This document shows, one piece after another, positions 17,125-25,488 of a stretch of DNA of 64,000 nucleotides. Under the pieces are notes generated by a model. That model was given only the letters and a program-made list of their open reading frames with translations. It had not been told where the DNA came from and did not search any database. The stretch's first letter is position 1. Each line of letters starts with the position of its first letter. This stretch comes from Bacillota bacterium. Its GTDB lineage: Bacteria > Bacillota > Clostridia > Oscillospirales > Ruminococcaceae. The stretch is from NCBI GenBank assembly GCA_023457355.1, contig JAEWLW010000012.1:38011-102010 (forward strand). Reading direction: 5' to 3'. Position numbers and translations under genes: made by a program.

Positions 17125-18036
17125 CTATGTTCGCTCTATCTGCACCCGTGCGGTAAAGAAAACATCCCGCGCCATTGGGGTTAAAATAGCATTTTTGCAA
17201 AGCGTCACCACTTTTTGGCCGTCCGCCAGCATCTCCTTTGCCAGCACCTCGGTAATGAGTGGCGCTTTTGAGGTTGCAGGCTGCTGCTGTACCGCCAAGG
17301 CCGGGATATTCACCAATTGGCCAACCGCCTGAATAGCTGCCTGCGGCCGCACCGGTATGCTGCCGGCACCCGCCTGCACTGCGCCTCTTTTACCGTCCTT
17401 TTTTAGCAGCAGTGCTGTGTCCCCCGCGGCAAAAGCACAGGCATTGGCCTCGTCCACGTCGATGTGCAACGCCAACGCAGCACTGTCGCTGACCCGAACC
17501 AAAACGTTGTCAAAGGTCAGCGAGCGGGCGGTATCCATCTGTACCCGCACCATTTCTTTATCAGTTACACCATAGCGCTTCGCGTCCTGTTGTGTCATGT
17601 GGATATGGTTTTGTGCTACAATAGTGGAAGCAGGGGCGGTAACCATACCGGCTGCCGATACAAGGTGGACACAAGCTGCACCGCTCAAATCCCCAGATAA
17701 CCGCACCGGCGCTTCTATTTTCAACACCTTGGCATCTGAGCGGGAGAGCTCAACCTGCGTGTTTGTACGCACCGGCCCAAGTACCGCCACATTACGGAAA
17801 ATGCCCTTTGCGGTCACAATGTCCACCCGTTCCTCGCTGAGAAATTGCCCCGGCTGAGAAAGGGGACGCTTGGGTCTCAGGTTGTGCCCCACGCCGAATA
17901 GCGCTTCAACATCCTTTGCCGAAAGGTGCACATGCCGCGCCGAAACTTCGACAGGCAGAGCCTGCCCTGCCTGCGGGTCGCCCATCATCTCCTCGAGCAC
18001 CCTCGCAATAATCCCGCCAATTTCCTGTTGGTTCAT
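17125..18036 (-). CDS. pduL: Phosphate acetyltransferase, PduL/EutD type, with C-terminal extension
   Basis: The enzyme converts acetyl-CoA to acetyl-phosphate inside the compartment, recycling CoA. Zinc-site motifs are visible: VSARHVHLS (H35, H37), QNHIHMT (H144, H146) and H191 in ALHIDVDEA, plus GPVRTNTQVELS. Residues 1-18 (MNQQEIGGIIARVLEEMM) form an amphipathic helix like an encapsulation peptide. At 303 residues it is some 80-90 longer than typical PduL. The last 46 residues (LITEVLAKEML... AILTPMARD) resemble the N-terminus of the EutT encoded next to it. AGGAG of its ribosome binding site overlaps the end of eutT. Confidence 0.92.
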   Translation of the reverse strand: MNQQEIGGIIARVLEEMMGDPQAGQALPVEVSARHVHLSAKDVEALFGVGHNLRPKRPLSQPGQFLSEERVDIVTAKGIFRNVAVLGPVRTNTQVELSRSDAKVLKIEAPVRLSGDLSGAACVHLVSAAGMVTAPASTIVAQNHIHMTQQDAKRYGVTDKEMVRVQMDTARSLTFDNVLVRVSDSAALALHIDVDEANACAFAAGDTALLLKKDGKRGAVQAGAGSIPVRPQAAIQAVGQLVNIPALAVQQQPATSKAPLITEVLAKEMLADGQKVVTLCKNAILTPMARDVFFTARVQIERT

Positions 18037-18038
18037 CG

Positions 18039-18821
18039 TTATTCCTCCGCTTTAATCGACGGGCTATAGCGCCCCGCCAGCTCAAAAAACATCATGACAT
18101 AACAAGCGCTGCTCATTCGGTTAAGCACCTTGATAATATCCGGACGTTCTATTTTATCGCCCCGGGAGAAAGCAACCATAGCTGCCAGCTCAATCTCCCG
18201 AACCCGAGCGCGGAAGAGGTTGAGCGTCGCGCCGGTAAGTGACAGCGCCTCGGATGGCAGAATATGCCCCCGCTTAAACCGTTCCTGGGGATTATGAGAA
18301 GCCTCGCGCAGTCCAGCGCTGTCCATCCCCAAAAACGGCTGCTCTTCCAGCGGTCTTCCGGTGACTTCGGCAGCGAGAATTCGTCGAGCCGAAACCAGCA
18401 GCTCATTCAAATCGGCGACCAGCTGTTTTTGTCCTGTCGCTTTTGCGCGCACCATGGCCAGCACCAGCTCAGCCTCAAAGCTGTCAAGTTTGCCACGCAG
18501 CATAATTCTGGGGTGGTTTTTGGGAACCAGCACAGCGGCATAAAGATGTGTCATATGCTCCGGCTTTTCTGCATAGACCTGTCTGGTAAATGCATCGGTA
18601 AAGCTTGGCTTTTTACCGTTTAACCCCACGGGATGGATATCGTTATTCACCTCGGGGGCAGGTTTTTCAGTCTGTGCCCCCGTCATGACAACTTTAAGCC
18701 CCATCTCGCGGATATATCGATTTGCCTCGGTACTGATAAAATCCTCCGGCGCTACCACAAGTTCGGTGCACTTTTGCTTATAAATCAACTGCCGCACCGC
18801 TTCTTCGGTTATAATTTGCAC
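18039..18821 (-). CDS. eutT: EutT-type cobalamin adenosyltransferase
   Basis: The 260-residue protein makes adenosylcobalamin, the cofactor of ethanolamine ammonia-lyase. It has the N-terminal ITEEAVRQLI... DFISTEANRYIREMGLKVV module, a middle segment HPRIMLRGKLDSFEAELVLA typical of EutT, and a helical C-terminus (FKRGHILPSEALSLTGATLNLFRARVREIELAA). The CCxxC cluster known from enterobacterial EutT is not visible. It starts with GTG at 18821 after AAGGACGG. Immediately downstream is pduL. Confidence 0.9.
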   Translation of the reverse strand: MQIITEEAVRQLIYKQKCTELVVAPEDFISTEANRYIREMGLKVVMTGAQTEKPAPEVNNDIHPVGLNGKKPSFTDAFTRQVYAEKPEHMTHLYAAVLVPKNHPRIMLRGKLDSFEAELVLAMVRAKATGQKQLVADLNELLVSARRILAAEVTGRPLEEQPFLGMDSAGLREASHNPQERFKRGHILPSEALSLTGATLNLFRARVREIELAAMVAFSRGDKIERPDIIKVLNRMSSACYVMMFFELAGRYSPSIKAEE

Positions 18822-18854
18822 AGCGCTTCCGTCCTTTCAAGCCGCGGTCTATGT

Positions 18855-19136
18855 TTACTTGACCTGCGGCAGAATACCCTCAACCTCGTTGTGGGGACGC
18901 GGAATGACATGCACCGAAATCAGCTCGCCAACACGGGTGGCTGCCGCCGCCCCCGCCTCGGTGGCAGCCTTGACAGCGCCAACGTCGCCGCGAACCAGAA
19001 CAGTCACCAGGCCGCCGCCAACCAGTTCTCTACCCACCAGTGTTACGTTTGCCGCTTTAACCATCGCATCCGCCGCTTCAATAGCGCCGATGAGTCCTTT
19101 TGTTTCAATCATGCCGAGTGCCTGTAAATTTGCCAT
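18855..19136 (-). CDS. BMC-H hexameric shell protein (second EutM-like copy)
   Basis: The 93-residue protein is a canonical BMC domain: ALGMIETKGLIGAIEAADAMVKAANV, LVGGGLVTVLVRGDVGAVKAATEAGAAAA and HVIPRPHNEVEGILP. It is very close to its neighbour eutM over most of its length, with differences concentrated around RELVGGGLVTVLV versus KVNVGGGLVAVMV, suggesting tandem duplication and divergence of the pore or facet surface. GGAGG lies upstream of the ATG. Confidence 0.95.
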   Translation of the reverse strand: MANLQALGMIETKGLIGAIEAADAMVKAANVTLVGRELVGGGLVTVLVRGDVGAVKAATEAGAAAATRVGELISVHVIPRPHNEVEGILPQVK

Positions 19137-19180
19137 AACAATTTTCCTCCTTTAATATTGCAGGTTATTATTTTTTTACT

Positions 19181-19471
19181 TTATGCCTGTGCCGGAAGCT
19201 TGGGTAAAATCGCTTCTACTTCGGGGTGCGGACGGGGAATGACATGCACTGAAATCAGCTGGCCCACGCGCGTGGCTGCCGCTGCGCCTGCCTCGGTCGC
19301 AGATTTGACCGCGCCAACATCGCCGCGCACCATGACTGCGACCAGGCCGCCGCCGACGTTCACCTTGCCGATCAGCGTGACATTCGCCGCCTTAACCATG
19401 GCGTCCGACGCTTCAACCGCACCGACGAGCCCCTTTGTTTCTACCATACCGAGCGCTTGTAAATTATCCAT
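19181..19471 (-). CDS. eutM: BMC-H hexameric shell protein EutM
   Basis: The 96-residue protein has the BMC fold with ALGMVETKGLVGAVEASDAMVKAANV, the KVNVGGGLVAVMVRGDVGAVK centre and HVIPRPHPEVEAILPKL. EutM forms the major hexameric facets of the ethanolamine compartment and its central pore passes small polar substrates. TTGGAGGAACGGTT precedes the ATG. It directly follows eutE and precedes a near-identical paralogue. Confidence 0.95.
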   Translation of the reverse strand: MDNLQALGMVETKGLVGAVEASDAMVKAANVTLIGKVNVGGGLVAVMVRGDVGAVKSATEAGAAAATRVGQLISVHVIPRPHPEVEAILPKLPAQA

Positions 19472-19487
19472 AACCGTTCCTCCAAAA

Positions 19488-20984
19488 TTATCTGTTTAGT
19501 ATATTTTTAAGTACTTTACGGGTAATGGCTTCTATATCCGCCGCCGTAATGTCGGTCTCCGCAACGGGCTTTTGCGGCGCACAGCAGCAGGTCGGAACAG
19601 GGGTATTGGTCTGTGCACGCAGGTCGTCGAGCTCCCGAATGCCAAAGGCCACCCGCCGGATGTTGAACAGGTTCTGGGGTCCTACGTTATCCGATGTGGC
19701 ACTGCCGCCCACCGAACCACAGCCAAGCGTCAGCGCGGGGGCAAGATTTGTCGTTGCGCCAACGCCACCCAATGCACCCGCCGTGTTGACCAGCAGGCGT
19801 GAAACCGGCTTTTTTAATGCAAACTCGCAAATAATATCCTCATTTTTGGAATGGATGGTCATGGTGTGACCCGCCCCCTCATTTTCGAGGATCGCAATGC
19901 ACTTTTCGCAGGCGTTTTCCCAGTCCGGCTCCACGTAGAACGCCAGAACAGGGCAAAGCTTTTCGCGGGAGTAGGGGTACTTTGGTCCAACAAGCGTCTG
20001 CTCTGAAACGATGACGCGTGTGCCCTCCGGCACCTGAATACCCGCCATCCGGGTGATGGCCTGTACGCTTTTGCCAACAATAGCAGGGTTCATCGTGTTG
20101 TTGGAACGCATAATGACTTTCTCAAGCTTATCGGACTGCGCCTTATCAAGAAAATAACCACCCTGGCGTTCAATTTCAGCCATGACTTCTTCCTTGATGC
20201 ACTGCTCGGTGACAATGGACTGTTCCGAAGCACAGATGGTGCCGTTGTCAAAGGTTTTGCTGTCCATGATGTGCTTAACCGCCGTTTTGATATCCGCAGT
20301 TCGCTCAATGAATGCGGGGCCGTTTCCAGGGCCCACGCCCAACGCGGGATTGCCCGAACTGTATGCCGCTTTAACCATTGCCGAGCCACCGGTTGCAAGG
20401 ATAATGCCGGTATCAGGATGCTTCATCAGTGTGTCGGTCGCCTGCATGGTTGCGTTTTCAATGCAGCTGATCAGTCCATCCGGTGCGCCCGCCTCTTTGG
20501 CGGCAATCCGCATAATGCGCACAGTCTCCAGAATGCAGCGCCGCGCATTGGGATGCGGTGAAATAACGATAGCATTGCCGGCCTTAAGCGAAATCAGTGT
20601 CTTGTACATTGCGGTTGAAGTGGGGTTGGTGGATGGAATCAGTGCCGCCACCACCCCAAGCGGCACCGCAATTTCGATGATACCTTTCTCTTTGCGCCGG
20701 TCGTTGATAATGCCGACAGTTTTCATATCCTTGATGGATTCATAAACGTACTTGCTGCCCAGCAGATTTTTAATGACCTTATCCTGCCAGATGCCAAAAC
20801 CCGTTTCCTCCTCCGCCATTTTAGCCAGCGGTTCAGCATTGACAATGCAAGCGTCGGTAATAGCCTTGACCAGCTTGTCCACTTGCATCTGGCTCCAGCT
20901 CTGAAATTCCTTTTGTGCGGCCTTTGCCTTTTTGAGGAGGTCGCGCGTTTCCTGAATAGACTGTAAATCCTTATCCAGCGCCAT
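19488..20984 (-). CDS. eutE: CoA-acylating acetaldehyde dehydrogenase EutE
   Basis: The 498-residue enzyme oxidises acetaldehyde to acetyl-CoA with NAD and CoA inside the microcompartment. It has the ALDH fold with PLGVVAALIPSTNPTS, GPGNGPAFIE and the catalytic cysteine C251 in NGTICASEQS. A Pro/Cys-rich linker (about 462-474, CCCAPQKP) is followed by a C-terminal amphipathic helix, residues 477-498, resembling an encapsulation peptide. The ATG at 20984 has AAAGGGTG upstream; a longer frame to 21137 overlaps eutL and is rejected. Confidence 0.95.
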   Translation of the reverse strand: MALDKDLQSIQETRDLLKKAKAAQKEFQSWSQMQVDKLVKAITDACIVNAEPLAKMAEEETGFGIWQDKVIKNLLGSKYVYESIKDMKTVGIINDRRKEKGIIEIAVPLGVVAALIPSTNPTSTAMYKTLISLKAGNAIVISPHPNARRCILETVRIMRIAAKEAGAPDGLISCIENATMQATDTLMKHPDTGIILATGGSAMVKAAYSSGNPALGVGPGNGPAFIERTADIKTAVKHIMDSKTFDNGTICASEQSIVTEQCIKEEVMAEIERQGGYFLDKAQSDKLEKVIMRSNNTMNPAIVGKSVQAITRMAGIQVPEGTRVIVSEQTLVGPKYPYSREKLCPVLAFYVEPDWENACEKCIAILENEGAGHTMTIHSKNEDIICEFALKKPVSRLLVNTAGALGGVGATTNLAPALTLGCGSVGGSATSDNVGPQNLFNIRRVAFGIRELDDLRAQTNTPVPTCCCAPQKPVAETDITAADIEAITRKVLKNILNR

Positions 20985-21009
20985 GTTGTCACCCTTTCTT
21001 TCCCTATTT

Positions 21010-21663
21010 TTACAGCCCCAGCGGGCGGTCTGCAATTCTAATAACGGTATCTGCAAAAGCTTCGCATGCGGCTTTGCACGCAGCCTGATCACCAGCCAGC
21101 AGCGCACCGGCAAAGTTGGTCTCGGTGGGCGGGCCATAAAATACCTTCAGCTCAATCTGCGCCATCTTCAGCGCCGCGTCCACCCCAACCATCGCTTCAA
21201 GCGGCGGGGCAATCAGATAGGCCAGACTCTCGCCCTGTGCAATTTTTGCCTGTTTTGACAGGTAGCTGCCCGGAGCCGAAATGCAATGCGCAAAATAAAC
21301 GATGCTGTCATCTGTGTTTGCACTGATAAACGCCGCGTCGTGCTCAATAAATGAAATTGCGGCCTCTATTCCGCTTTTTACCGCCTCAGGGTCAGGCCCA
21401 GCCAGAATCCCCAAAAATTCTCCGGCCAATTTTGTGCTCGCATTGGTGCTTCCTGCATACATCGACCGCGCGTAGGCCACCCGAACATCGGCCTTTTTAG
21501 TCGCCTCATCCAGCGCCGCATAAGATACGTCATCGCTGTCGGTTGTGATGACCCCCAGGCTGGAAAAGCCTTTAGCAACCTTTAGCGCCTTAAGCAGCGC
21601 GGGATCAGCATTTGGAATGAGCTGCACGCTCAAGACGTTGGTTTTTATTCTGTCGCCTTTCAT
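21010..21663 (-). CDS. eutL: Microcompartment shell protein EutL (tandem BMC, trimeric)
   Basis: The 217-residue protein matches the EutL trimeric shell subunit in length and sequence (VLSVQLIPNADPALLKAL, RSMYAGSTNASTKLAGEFLGILAGPDPEAVKSG, CISAPGSYLSKQAKI, FYGPPTETNFAGALL). EutL trimers have a gated central pore. The ATG at 21663 follows AAGGGTGG; the frame upstream of it is a shadow of eutC. It lies between eutC and eutE. Confidence 0.95.
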   Translation of the reverse strand: MKGDRIKTNVLSVQLIPNADPALLKALKVAKGFSSLGVITTDSDDVSYAALDEATKKADVRVAYARSMYAGSTNASTKLAGEFLGILAGPDPEAVKSGIEAAISFIEHDAAFISANTDDSIVYFAHCISAPGSYLSKQAKIAQGESLAYLIAPPLEAMVGVDAALKMAQIELKVFYGPPTETNFAGALLAGDQAACKAACEAFADTVIRIADRPLGL

Positions 21664-21676
21664 TGTTTGACCACCC

Positions 21677-22498
21677 TTATGAAGCGCCAAGGTCAACGCC
21701 GCTGGCCTTGCGTTCGAGTATATTTTTGATAACACCGGCGATATGCGCCCCCGCCTCAACGGCGGGAATACCCCCGCTGTGGATATTGGAGACCACCGTG
21801 CGCCGCGCTTCCGGCATGCCCACCGCCGCGCGGTAGGCAATATAGGCGCTCATGCTGTTGGCAGTAACCAGTCCCGGGCGCTCTCCGATAAGCACGCAGG
21901 TCACTTCCGCATTTAGCAGTTCGGAGATGACATCCATCGCCGGAACACGCCCGAATCGCACAAAGAACGGCGTTCCGACGCGCAAGCCAAAATCCTGAAG
22001 GCCGTCGGTCAGCGCCGGCAAAATGTCGCGCAGATTTGCGTCTATTGCCTGGCTGCTCAGACCGTCCGCCACATAGACCTGCACCTGCGGCGAATTCAGA
22101 CATTTGGAAGCGATTTCACGCCTTACCTCATCACCGAAGCGTCTGCCTAAATCCGGGCGGGTAAGATGTTCGTTGCGGCTGGTGCACAGCGTGCTTACCG
22201 AAAACAGCTTCATCTCCCGCAACAATGCTTCGTCCACGTCGCGGAACACTGCGTCGCGCGCAACTGCGTGGTCAGCGCGTAACTTTAGCAGCGTCTGAGT
22301 TCTAAGACGCGGTCCGGCTTTGCCCACCGCAATTCTCGCTGAGGTGCGCTTTTGCATCTGTGCCGACGCCTCGGGATTTTCCCATAAAAGGGTTGGCGGC
22401 GCAGATCGTTTTTGTTCGGTTGGCCCGGCTGCCTTCATCTGGTCAAGCTGGCGCAGCACTTCCTGCGTCACAAGCTGAATCAGTTGCTCCTTGTCCAT
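21677..22498 (-). CDS. eutC: Ethanolamine ammonia-lyase small subunit EutC
   Basis: The 273-residue subunit pairs with EutB to bind adenosylcobalamin and release ammonia and acetaldehyde from ethanolamine. An N-terminal helix (MDKEQLIQLVTQEVLRQLDQ) looks like an encapsulation peptide and is followed by a loose linker. The conserved domain shows RTQTLLKLRADHAVARDAVFRDV, RPDLGRRF, VADGLSSQAIDANL, LIGERPGLVTANSMSAYIAYR and SNIHSGGIPAVEAGA. GGGGGCC precedes the ATG, three bases after the eutB stop. Confidence 0.96.
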   Translation of the reverse strand: MDKEQLIQLVTQEVLRQLDQMKAAGPTEQKRSAPPTLLWENPEASAQMQKRTSARIAVGKAGPRLRTQTLLKLRADHAVARDAVFRDVDEALLREMKLFSVSTLCTSRNEHLTRPDLGRRFGDEVRREIASKCLNSPQVQVYVADGLSSQAIDANLRDILPALTDGLQDFGLRVGTPFFVRFGRVPAMDVISELLNAEVTCVLIGERPGLVTANSMSAYIAYRAAVGMPEARRTVVSNIHSGGIPAVEAGAHIAGVIKNILERKASGVDLGAS

Positions 22499-22501
22499 TG
22501 T

Positions 22502-23878
22502 TTACAGGCCCCCTTTCACCGAAAAAATGCTTGCGTCGCCCGCCCGCGCGGTCAGGCGCCCATTTTCCATAAGGCCCATGCGTTCTAACCAGCGTTCAAA
22601 TTCCCTGATCGGGCGCAGGTTCAATATCTCGCGCACCGCGTTGGCATCATGGTAAGCATTCGTTTGGTAATTAAGCATGATGTCGTCGCTGGAGGGAACG
22701 CCGATGACGTAGTTAGCCCCCGCCGCGCCCAGCATCAGTGTCAGCGTCTCGATGTCGTTCTGGTCGGCCATCATGTGGTTGGTGTAGCAGCAATCGCATC
22801 CCATCGGAATACCGGTCAGCTTACCCATGAAGTGATCTTCCAGTCCCGCGCGGATGACCTGCTTACTGTCGTAGAGATACTCCGGGCCTATAAAACCAAC
22901 GACGGTGTTAACCATAAAGGGTTTAAACTGCTTGGCAAAGGCGTAGCAGCGCGCTTCCATCGTCACCTGATCGGTGCCAAAATGCGCATTGGAAGAGAGC
23001 TCAGACCCCTGCCCTGTTTCAAAATACAGCCGGTTTTCACCTTTTGCCGTACCGCGCTCCCGCAGAAGCTGCTGCGCTTCACGCACTGTGCCGGTCGTAA
23101 AGCCAAACGCTTCGTTGCCCTTTTGTGAGCCTGCGATGCTCTGAAAAATAAGGTCGGTCGGCGCGCCGTTTTTCACGGCCTGCATCTGTGTGGTGATATG
23201 CGCCAACACACAAATCTGCGTCGGAATCTGCCAACGGTTTTTCACCTCATCAAAGCGCTTAAGCACCTCGGCACAACTGGCGGCAGAATCGTTAACCGGA
23301 TTAAGCCCCAACAGCGCATCGCCCGCGCCGTAAGAAAGCCCCTCGAACAGCGAAGCGGTGATGCCCTCGACATCGTCGGTGGGGTGATTCGGCTGCAACC
23401 GAGTCGAAAAGGTACCGCGTACGCCGATGGTGGTATTGCAGGTTGCTTCAACGCGTATTTTGTTTGCGCAATAGATTAAATCAAGGTTGGACATCAGCTT
23501 GGTCACACCGGCAACCATTTCGGCGGTCAGCCCGCGCGAAATTCGTTTAATATCCGCTTCGGTGGTTTTATAATCCAGCAGCCACTCGCGGAATTCCGCC
23601 ACCGACCAGTTTTTGATGCCGTCATAGACCGAAGCGTCAACGCCGTCCTGATCCATTTGCGTGATGTCATCCTCGTCGTAATCGACGGCGGGGTTTTCTC
23701 TGAGATCCCGCATCAGCAGATCCCCCAGAACCTGCTTTGCGGCAATGCGCTCACGGTCACTTTGAGGGGCAAGCCCCGCGAGCACATCACCGGATTTTTG
23801 CTCGTTTGCCTTTGCCAGCACTTCTTTAACAGAGGAAAATTGATAGTATTCGCCCGCAAGGGTGGTTTTTAAATTCAA
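22502..23878 (-). CDS. eutB: Ethanolamine ammonia-lyase large subunit EutB
   Basis: The 458-residue catalytic subunit forms the barrel in which the radical deamination of ethanolamine occurs. Typical segments are TLAGEYYQFSSVKEVLAKANE, LGLNPVNDSAAS, FETGQGSELSSNAHFGTDQVTMEARCY, VNTVVGFIGPEYLYD and GIPMGCDCCYTNHM. The start is placed at TTG 23878 because it gives the family N-terminus and has GGGAGG seven bases upstream; a frame start at 23899 lacks support. It is preceded by eutA and followed by eutC. Confidence 0.96.
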   Translation of the reverse strand: MNLKTTLAGEYYQFSSVKEVLAKANEQKSGDVLAGLAPQSDRERIAAKQVLGDLLMRDLRENPAVDYDEDDITQMDQDGVDASVYDGIKNWSVAEFREWLLDYKTTEADIKRISRGLTAEMVAGVTKLMSNLDLIYCANKIRVEATCNTTIGVRGTFSTRLQPNHPTDDVEGITASLFEGLSYGAGDALLGLNPVNDSAASCAEVLKRFDEVKNRWQIPTQICVLAHITTQMQAVKNGAPTDLIFQSIAGSQKGNEAFGFTTGTVREAQQLLRERGTAKGENRLYFETGQGSELSSNAHFGTDQVTMEARCYAFAKQFKPFMVNTVVGFIGPEYLYDSKQVIRAGLEDHFMGKLTGIPMGCDCCYTNHMMADQNDIETLTLMLGAAGANYVIGVPSSDDIMLNYQTNAYHDANAVREILNLRPIREFERWLERMGLMENGRLTARAGDASIFSVKGGL

Positions 23879-23916
23879 GTTAACGCCTCCCGGTGCCAAA
23901 TATTATAATAACGAAT

Positions 23917-25350
23917 TTATCCAAAAAGCAGTGTTTTGACCACCACCGGAATGGCGGCCCCACCCGCCAGCGGGCGACCTAAATCAAGATAATCCCCCTG
24001 CTCGGCCCAGATGCTGTCGATGCAAATAACGTCGGCACCCTTTGGCGTGCGGCGCTTGATCGCCTGCCCCAGGGCCTTGGCAAAATCCTCCCGGGTCAAC
24101 ACCAGTATCGGCGCGTCCGGCGCAGCGTCGGTAAAGGCCTCCAATACCGCCTGCGCCAGCCGACCGATTTGCAAGTATGTGGGGTTATGGATGTTGTTTA
24201 AGCAAAGAATCATACGGTCGGCGTCACTTTGTTTTACCGACCAGTGAAGCGCCTGTATCAATCCGTCGGGCTTACCCAAGAGCGCCTGTTGTTCGGCCGC
24301 TTCGCCCGGCAGCACCGCCGGAAGATTTTTCATCGGGAACAGCTCTGTCTCAGAATAATCAATCGTGCTGCCGCTGATGGTCGTCGTATAACTGCCCGCA
24401 CCAATCACCGTTGCGCGGATGGTCTCCTTTGGGGTCAACACCGTGGCACTACTAAAGCAGCCATTTTCATGCAGTGCCTGCGCCAGGAGTATGCCAATGT
24501 CCCCATATAAAAACGGCTCAGCGCCAGGGTGGTAATAAGCGTTTGCCACACCGCCGGAGAAAGTGATGGCGTCGACCCGCAATTCGGGGAGAAACGGCGA
24601 TGCGGCCAGGGTGTGAAGTGCCTCGCACAGCGGGGTGGGGTCGCAAAGGCCAACTGCCTCCGCCAGAACCTGCGCCATCCGTGCAGTGACGGCTTTCAGT
24701 GCACTGCGTAGGGCACGCTGCCCCATTTGAAGAGAGAGCCCGAGTGATTTGGCCACAATCGCCAGTCTTGGACTGACATAGGTAATCATTCCAGATGAAT
24801 CTACCCGCAGCAGCCGCCCACCGATGTCATAGCAGCTTTTAAACACCAGCTCGCCGCAGCAGAACGCCGCGATATTTGAGGTGCCGCCACCAATATCAAT
24901 GTTTGCGACCGTACAGCTTTTGTCAATCGAAAGCTGCTGTGCGCCCGCACCCTTTGCCGCAATCACCGCCTCAAGGTCGGGGCCGGCAGTCGCCACCACA
25001 AATTCGCCCGCGATTTCGCTGAGCATACCGGTAACCAGCGCGGCGTTTTCTTTGCGGGAGGATTCACCCGTGATGATAACAGCACCGGTGTCCACTGCCT
25101 CCGGTGTGATGCCCGCTGCCGAATACTCGGCCTGAATAATCCTTTGCAGCGCAGCGATATCAAGATGCGCGCCGTCGGTCTGCGGAGTCGCATAGATTTT
25201 GCCGCGGTAGATGATATCGTGACCAGTGATCGTCACATGCGGCACCGCAAAGCAGGCAGCGGTGTTTTTCACCGTCATGCTGCTGACCACCATGCTGGTG
25301 GTGGATGTGCCAACGTCTATGCCGACGCTGAGTATCGTATTATCTTTCAC
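23917..25350 (-). CDS. eutA: Ethanolamine ammonia-lyase reactivating factor EutA
   Basis: The 477-residue ATPase of the actin/Hsp70 fold exchanges damaged cobalamin from EutBC. It begins with LSVGIDVGTSTTSMVVSS (phosphate 1 loop) and contains VANIDIGGGTSNIAAF (phosphate 2) and ATVIGAGSYTTTISGSTIDY near residue 305. The start is GTG at 25350, with AAAGGGGGC upstream. It is the first gene downstream of the ANTAR-type hairpins and terminator, so structural eut genes are switched from just ahead of it. Confidence 0.93.
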   Translation of the reverse strand: MKDNTILSVGIDVGTSTTSMVVSSMTVKNTAACFAVPHVTITGHDIIYRGKIYATPQTDGAHLDIAALQRIIQAEYSAAGITPEAVDTGAVIITGESSRKENAALVTGMLSEIAGEFVVATAGPDLEAVIAAKGAGAQQLSIDKSCTVANIDIGGGTSNIAAFCCGELVFKSCYDIGGRLLRVDSSGMITYVSPRLAIVAKSLGLSLQMGQRALRSALKAVTARMAQVLAEAVGLCDPTPLCEALHTLAASPFLPELRVDAITFSGGVANAYYHPGAEPFLYGDIGILLAQALHENGCFSSATVLTPKETIRATVIGAGSYTTTISGSTIDYSETELFPMKNLPAVLPGEAAEQQALLGKPDGLIQALHWSVKQSDADRMILCLNNIHNPTYLQIGRLAQAVLEAFTDAAPDAPILVLTREDFAKALGQAIKRRTPKGADVICIDSIWAEQGDYLDLGRPLAGGAAIPVVVKTLLFG

Positions 25351-25377
25351 GGCGCGCCCCCTTTGCAAAATTCCCCC

Positions 25378-25427
25378 AAAAAGAATACAGGGCCTGACCC
25401 GATGGAAAACCATCAGGTCAGGCCCTG
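25378..25427 (-). terminator. Intrinsic terminator ahead of eutA (regulated)
   Basis: On the minus strand an 18-bp stem (25427-25410 with 25405-25388, one wobble), loop TTTT, is followed by TATTCTTTTT. Its 5' arm shares 25420-25427 with the second AACAGG hairpin, so the two cannot form together. This is the expected off-state of an ANTAR antitermination switch. Confidence 0.9.
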
Positions 25428-25456
25428 TTGCCTTTAATGTGACACCCTGTTGTGCC
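25420..25456 (-). promoter_or_regulatory. Tandem hexaloop hairpins, probable EutV (ANTAR) binding RNA
   Basis: Hairpin 1 (25456-25441) is GGCAC, loop AACAGG, GTGTC; hairpin 2 (25433-25420) is AGGC, the same loop AACAGG, GCCT; the linker is 7 nt. Firmicute eut leaders carry two such hairpins recognised by the ANTAR domain (motif AGC-AANGRR-GCU, recalled from published work). Here position 4 of both loops is A instead of G. The second hairpin overlaps the terminator, so EutV binding should permit read-through into eutA-eutP. Confidence 0.8.
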
Positions 25457-25488
25457 GCATGATATCCAATTTAATTGTTTCTATTATA

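Noticed and set aside
20985..21137. Longer N-terminus for EutE
   Set aside because: It would overlap eutL; the ATG at 20984 is preceded by AAAGGGTG and matches the usual start.
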